A DNA stretch of 34,930 nucleotides, from assembly GCA_017417055.1 (NCBI GenBank), contig JAFPZX010000077.1:1-34930 (forward strand), written 5' to 3'. The translations under genes were made by a program, and so were the position numbers. Every line of letters begins with the position of its first letter. Position 1 is the stretch's first letter. The DNA is from Anaerolineaceae bacterium. GTDB lineage: Bacteria; Chloroflexota; Anaerolineae; Anaerolineales; Anaerolineaceae. Positions 30,951 to 34,930 of this stretch are shown here, one piece after another. The notes beneath the pieces are model-generated. The model did no database searches. It had not been told where the DNA came from and saw only the letters and a list, made by a program, of their open reading frames with translations.

Positions 30951-32612
30951 TTACGAATTCAGCTCCTGAAACACCGTTTCAAAATCCGAGACCGGGATCG
31001 GGCGGGAAAAATAAAACCCCTGGAAATGGGTGCACCCAAGACGGACCAGCTTTTCGACCTGTTCACCGGTCTCCACACCTTCCGTAATAACACCCATGTT
31101 CAGGTTTACGGCCATTTTTATGATCGATTCCAGGATCACCTGACCCCGTTCATAATTGGATTCATCCTGAATAAAGCCCATATCGATCTTCAGCACATTG
31201 GCATTGATCCCCTTCAGCAGGCTGAGCGAACTGTACCCTTTGCCAAAATCATCAATTTCAACAATAAACCCTTCCGACTGCAGTTTTTCTACGATTTTAT
31301 TTTGCCGGTCCATATCCTCGACCAGGGCAGTTTCCGTTATTTCAACGTGCAGCTTTTTGGGATCAATATCATATTTCCGAACCAGGCTCATCAGCACTTT
31401 CGGAACATCCATATAATAAAAATCAGAGGGATCCACATTAATGGAAACGTAAAGATCATTCAATATGGTGCCGCGCCATTTTTGTAGCAGCTGCGCGGCT
31501 TTGTCCCAGACATAAACATCCAAATGGGAAAGCAGCTCCGAACGATGCAGCACATTCAGGAATTCCCCGGGCAGCATCATTGAACCATCCGCCTGTAACC
31601 AGCGGACCAGAACCTCCCCACCCAATATTTCACCGTCAGAACGCACCTGAGGCTGCAGGAAGATGTGAAATTCCCCGCCGGTCAGCGCTTTTTCAAAATC
31701 CGCGATGATGCGCTGATCCTTCATTTTGCGCTGCAGCATTTCCGGTTCATAATGAACAGACAATACATCTTTGACATCACGAATGCTGTCCACTGCCACT
31801 TCCGCGTGCTCAAGCATCAGGGAAACGGGATAATTTTTATTTGTGATCTCATAGATACCGAGTTTGGGCTGAATCGTATAAATCGGGCTGTCGATCAGCT
31901 CTTTGACAGTCTGCAAATGCTCGAGGAAAAGATTTTCGTGGAATTTTTCTTTCTTGATCAGCAGGACAAAACGATCGTCATGATATCTGCCGTAAACTTC
32001 ATCTTTGGAGCACTCTTCCCGAAAAATATCCGCGATTCCGGTCAGCAGATGATTTCCGCCTTCCACACCAAATAAGCGGTTGATGACCTGGAAATTCCGG
32101 ATATTGACCATGATCAGGAGATAGTCACCTTCCGGATCCTGTTTCAGTTTCTGCCTGATTTCTCGGTAGAGCTTTTCCTGCGTATAAAGTCTTGTCAGGA
32201 CATCATGGGTATTGATATACTCCGCCGGTTCCTCTATTTCATAATCGGGACTTTCCACACCGGCAAGGGAAACGCACTCGATCACACACATTTCCAGCTC
32301 ACCGTCGTTCAGTTCCAGATAAATGGGAATGGAATGAACCTTTTCCCTGTTTTTCTGAAGATGTTCAATTTTATCAACATGCTGATGGGTCATACAGGCC
32401 CGCAGGCTGGAGCAGTTCGCACAGCGGTTATTCCGGTTCCAGATATTAAAACAGCTTTGCTTGAACTCGATCGTACCGTCATCCTTAACTTCCATAACGC
32501 TGCATTCTTCCACGTCAACAAGACGGACGATATCATAATTCTCCTGAAGAGAAGCCAAAATACTGTTTATTTCAAATACGGAATATTCTTTTAATTTATT
32601 GTAATTTCGCAT
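30951..32612 (-). CDS. GGDEF-EAL c-di-GMP protein with Cys-rich N-terminal sensor
   Basis: About 553 aa. An N-terminal PAS-like region (~1-130) contains SCFNIWNRNNRCANCSSLRAC with Cys54, 64, 67, 73 and His76, 78, a likely metal or Fe-S/heme site. The GGDEF domain (~140-290) is degenerate: HDDRF at 211-215. The EAL domain (~300-545) keeps GEVLVRW (EVL for EAL), NVDPSDF, VEITET (Glu424), IDDFGKGYSSL (Asp454, Asp455), LKIDMGF, TEGVET (Glu511) and QGFYFSRP. It should be a c-di-GMP phosphodiesterase. The ATG at 32612 is preferred; the upstream GTG at 32696 has no SD and a Cys-rich odd start. No membrane segment is present. Confidence 0.88.
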   Translation of the reverse strand: MRNYNKLKEYSVFEINSILASLQENYDIVRLVDVEECSVMEVKDDGTIEFKQSCFNIWNRNNRCANCSSLRACMTHQHVDKIEHLQKNREKVHSIPIYLELNDGELEMCVIECVSLAGVESPDYEIEEPAEYINTHDVLTRLYTQEKLYREIRQKLKQDPEGDYLLIMVNIRNFQVINRLFGVEGGNHLLTGIADIFREECSKDEVYGRYHDDRFVLLIKKEKFHENLFLEHLQTVKELIDSPIYTIQPKLGIYEITNKNYPVSLMLEHAEVAVDSIRDVKDVLSVHYEPEMLQRKMKDQRIIADFEKALTGGEFHIFLQPQVRSDGEILGGEVLVRWLQADGSMMLPGEFLNVLHRSELLSHLDVYVWDKAAQLLQKWRGTILNDLYVSINVDPSDFYYMDVPKVLMSLVRKYDIDPKKLHVEITETALVEDMDRQNKIVEKLQSEGFIVEIDDFGKGYSSLSLLKGINANVLKIDMGFIQDESNYERGQVILESIIKMAVNLNMGVITEGVETGEQVEKLVRLGCTHFQGFYFSRPIPVSDFETVFQELNS

Positions 32613-32795
32613 CAAATGCCCCAAATCGGAATATGGTTTACGGCTTGAAAACTGTCTTAAGCTGCGGCAGCAATATAGACTGCATGTGGCACACACTAAA
32701 AAGTTTACGCTAATTTTACATCAAAATTCAAAAAAATTTTTTTGCAATTATTCATCAATGATTCACAATATCCTGTTTTCATATTAATAGGCGGC

Positions 32796-32821
32796 GGGGA
32801 CGAACCTAAAGGTTCGACCCC
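32796..32821. repeat. Short palindrome GGGGACGAACC/GGTTCGACCCC
   Basis: Eleven-nt arms with one mismatch around TAAA, in the gene-free stretch 32613-32979 between the PAS-GGDEF remnant and the EAL gene. Confidence 0.6.
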
Positions 32822-32887
32822 TCAGTAACGTTTTCGCTGCCTCGATACCGAATCGTTACAATTTTTGTAACCATTCAAAAAACCGCT

Positions 32888-32956
32888 GCGAAGCACATGG
32901 GGACAGGCACACTCGTTCCGGCTTCGCGGCACAAGATACCAGTCCCCATATACTTC
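32888..32956 (+). repeat. REP-like element, GGACAGGCACAC...CCAGTCCCC family, copy 2
   Basis: It shares AAGCACATGGGGACAGGCAC at the left, GCGGCACAAG inside and CCAGTCCCCATAT at the right with the element at 20875-20945, in the same order. It lies directly after the stop of the minus-strand gene at 32980. Confidence 0.75.
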
Positions 32957-32979
32957 TTCCTGAACAGTTGCCAATTATT

Positions 32980-34770
32980 TTATGAATGAAACTCTGATTT
33001 CAAAGCTTCCACAGCCCGTCTCATCACATTTTCGCAGTCCAGGTCCCGGTCATATTTCGCAGCGCCGTAAGGAATAAAGATTCCTCCGGAAAGTTCATTC
33101 TTCTGATTTGCGAGTTTGACCTGTCCGATCAGTTCATCAAAATAATGATAATCCTGTCCCTGCGCGATGATGACAATCTCATCCTTGTCAAAATGGAAAA
33201 CCGGGCTGCGTTTAAAGATTCCCCCAATGACCGCCCCGGCCTGTTTGGACCATTGAATTTCTTCTTCATTTGAATTAAAACGTTTTTCACCCAAAAGTGC
33301 AGACATACCGAATACAGCTATTGCGAATTCAACAAAATGCCGCCCAATGATCTGTTCATCCAGCTGTTCTGTCACGGCCTCATAAGCATGTTTGCTTTTC
33401 AAACCGGTCAGCGGATCAATATTGACCCTGGCATTGGCAATGGCGATATTTTGTTCATAATCATGATCCCGTCTCAACCGTGCGTCAATGTTATGAACAC
33501 CGATGATCAGCCGTTTTTCCTCATCTTCATCAACAAAGGCCGCTTTCAAACTGACATATTTCGGTTTTCCATCAATCAAAAGACGGTAACGCAGGCCGTA
33601 TATATTGGATTCTTCGATACTCTTCAGCACTTTTTCTTTGCTGAATAAAGCCAGAAAACGGTCAACATCCTCTGAATAAACGGCGTGCAGTGCATCGATA
33701 CGGGCTTTTTCGAAGAAATTTTCACCTTTCTTGGCAAGTCCCAGTCCCTCATACTCCGCGGTAACATTGTATTCACTATATTCATCCGTAACCGGATCAA
33801 CCATATAAATGCAAATCAGGTCACCGGCCAGCGCTGCCATTCGAGAATACGTCAGACGTTCCTGTTTGATCCGTTCAAATGCCTCCCGCTGTTTCATCTG
33901 AGCGTCAATATTATTAACACCGACGATAATATAATGGTCATCTTTACTGACCCGGACAGCTTTCAGGTTTACATAAACGGGTTTTCCGCGGTACATCTGC
34001 CGATATGTCAATGAAAATGCTTCATTCGCATCAATACCTTTTATGACTTTTTCCTTTGTAAACGCTTTGAGAAACATTTCAAGATCCGGCTCATAAAGGA
34101 TCCGCTTTGCGTCTATTTTGACTTCTTCAAAGAAGTTGCTGCCATGCCGTTCAACAGATATGTTCCCAGTATTTCCATCCGAACTGTACTGGATAAACTC
34201 TTCCGTTTCCAGATTGATATAAAACAAGTCAAAATAGTCGGAGGACAAAGCCTGAGCGATATTGACATAAGTCAGCGGCGCTTTTTGACTGTCCGCATCC
34301 ATCACACCGAGAACCACAATTGCGATGGCAGCTGTACCGGTAACCGGATTGACCGCGACCCTTTTAACAAACGCATGGACAGTGGCCCCGTTCGGCATAA
34401 CATCATCAATAATGACCCTGTTCCCGTCAATGCCGCACTGCCGAACCAGTTTCATAAAAACAAGCCCGGGACGGTTCACCACATCTTCGTAATCAAGATA
34501 CCTGTCCACCGGAATGTTCCAGTTCATCATTTTCGAAAATTCCCGGAATGACTGATTGCAGCGTATGACCCGGAACCGGTCACCGTTGGACTCAAGGACA
34601 TTCATCGGAAGTGTATCGAAATATCTCCGGAAGGATGCCTGATCTTCCCGCGCGATCAATGCCGTATCATACAGGTTGATCCGCCCGATGGCGCTGTAAT
34701 ATTCGGTTTCCTGCGGGTTTTCAAAACCGATTTGGATCCCTTTTTCATAACGTTCAATCACCTGCTCCAT
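32980..34770 (-). CDS. PAS-PAS-PAS-degenerate GGDEF protein, 5'-truncated remnant
   Basis: 596 aa as an ORF. Residues ~50-157 look PAS-like; two tandem ~130-residue repeats (~170-300 and ~305-437) share NNIDA/HNIDA, KAxxV and FSKEKV/FTKEKV and are probably one sensory domain duplicated. The last ~150 residues are a GGDEF fold (NIDPLTGLKSKHAYEAV) whose signature is DKDEI (528-532), with the metal Asp lost, so no cyclase activity is expected. Reading upstream of the ATG in frame gives ASQYYTKPIP then MEQVIERYEKG, which lines up with QGFYFSRPIPVSDFE, the end of an EAL domain, before a stop at 34804-34806. So the gene is probably the 3' part of a larger EAL-PAS-GGDEF sensor, broken by the adjacent insertion sequence. 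No SD supports the ATG. Confidence 0.75.
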   Translation of the reverse strand: MEQVIERYEKGIQIGFENPQETEYYSAIGRINLYDTALIAREDQASFRRYFDTLPMNVLESNGDRFRVIRCNQSFREFSKMMNWNIPVDRYLDYEDVVNRPGLVFMKLVRQCGIDGNRVIIDDVMPNGATVHAFVKRVAVNPVTGTAAIAIVVLGVMDADSQKAPLTYVNIAQALSSDYFDLFYINLETEEFIQYSSDGNTGNISVERHGSNFFEEVKIDAKRILYEPDLEMFLKAFTKEKVIKGIDANEAFSLTYRQMYRGKPVYVNLKAVRVSKDDHYIIVGVNNIDAQMKQREAFERIKQERLTYSRMAALAGDLICIYMVDPVTDEYSEYNVTAEYEGLGLAKKGENFFEKARIDALHAVYSEDVDRFLALFSKEKVLKSIEESNIYGLRYRLLIDGKPKYVSLKAAFVDEDEEKRLIIGVHNIDARLRRDHDYEQNIAIANARVNIDPLTGLKSKHAYEAVTEQLDEQIIGRHFVEFAIAVFGMSALLGEKRFNSNEEEIQWSKQAGAVIGGIFKRSPVFHFDKDEIVIIAQGQDYHYFDELIGQVKLANQKNELSGGIFIPYGAAKYDRDLDCENVMRRAVEALKSEFHS

Positions 34771-34825
34771 GGGGATCGGCTTTGTATAATATTGAGATGC
34801 TAACTAAACGTTGCGATTTCCGTGG

Positions 34826-34831
34826 TATAAT
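34826..34831 (+). promoter_or_regulatory. -10 box giving a probably leaderless transposase mRNA
   Basis: TATAAT then TAAGCC and ATG (34838), the same 6-nt spacing and a very similar linker (AGAGCC) to that at 4180-4192. No SD and no strong -35 are visible. Confidence 0.55.
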
Positions 34832-34837
34832 TAAGCC

Positions 34838-34930
34838 ATGGAAGACGAACTTAAAACCAATGCAAAAAACTTGAATCAAGCCACACAATTTGAGATCAGA
34901 AAAAGTATTATCAGGCTCGATAAACAAGGA
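34838..34930 (+). CDS. N terminus of an IS630-like transposase (partial)
   Basis: 31 codons are in the window: AKNLNQATQFEIRKSIIR followed by LDKQG. The pattern resembles the start of the N-terminal helix-turn-helix of IS630-type transposases (RSLDHKTLEAIR...). IS630/Tc1-like elements insert at TA; the boundary with the disrupted sensor gene is next to TA at 34801-34802. The call rests on a short segment and could be another HTH protein. Confidence 0.45.
   Translation, partial: MEDELKTNAKNLNQATQFEIRKSIIRLDKQG

Noticed and set aside
30762-31487. 241-codon plus-strand ORF running through the long palindrome
   Set aside because: Antisense to the EAL domain and across the palindromic repeat; no ribosome-binding site or domain match.

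Overview
The window looks like an ordinary chromosomal stretch of a free-living anaerobic or fermentative bacterium. The best guess is a Chloroflexota/Anaerolineae-type genome. The clues are lipoproteins with long Pro/Thr-rich linkers, a P-II + DUF1538 pair, ammonia-dependent asparagine synthetase, 8Fe-type ferredoxin-domain oxidoreductases, flavodoxins, several c-di-GMP proteins, and many intergenic heptamer arrays and palindromic repeats. A Bacillota (Clostridia-like) host cannot be excluded from sequence reading alone. No rRNA, tRNA or CRISPR array was recognised.

Layout. 1-4.1 kb: the 5' end of an unknown gene, a membrane GGDEF protein, and a P-II-like regulator with a DUF1538 membrane protein. 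4.2-9.2 kb (+ strand): an envelope cluster with a CE4-like deacetylase lipoprotein, a HIT hydrolase, and two paralogous LysM-M23 lipoproteins. 9.4-12.2 kb (- strand): tsaD, an M24 Xaa-Pro peptidase and a small membrane protein. 12.2-18.6 kb: a surface-polysaccharide region with a DUF6020-like membrane protein, a Wzm/Wzt-type ABC exporter, GDP-fucose synthase, dTDP-glucose dehydratase and an unknown protein. 18.9-21.8 kb: a metQ-metN-metI methionine importer operon. 22-26.9 kb: a redox cluster with two flavodoxin-like proteins, a membrane-anchored carboxylesterase, a nitroreductase and an aldo/keto reductase with two [4Fe-4S] motifs. 27.3-29.2 kb: asnA and an orphan solute-binding protein. 29.3-30.8 kb: a coupled PIG-L deacetylase and methyltransferase. 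31-34.8 kb: a GGDEF-EAL protein and a PAS-GGDEF protein that seems to be the C-terminal remnant of a larger sensor, cut off next to an IS630-like transposase start.

Most striking result: both periplasmic-type binding proteins in the window read as circular permutants. In MetQ (20958-21791) and in the SBP_bac_3-like protein (28365-29204), the half that is normally C-terminal comes first and the canonical N-terminal lobe comes last. Both have a plain signal peptide without a lipobox cysteine. Two unrelated binding-protein families permuted at the same inter-lobe boundary in one 35 kb window deserves follow-up.

Other recurrent structure: intergenic arrays with strict 7-nt periodicity, often as facing inverted arms (76-180, 9216-9378, 27032-27174, 29318-29348, and a shorter one at 28279); at least three families of palindromic REP/MITE-like elements; and three genes whose start codon lies 6-7 nt after a perfect TATAAT with no Shine-Dalgarno, suggesting leaderless mRNAs.
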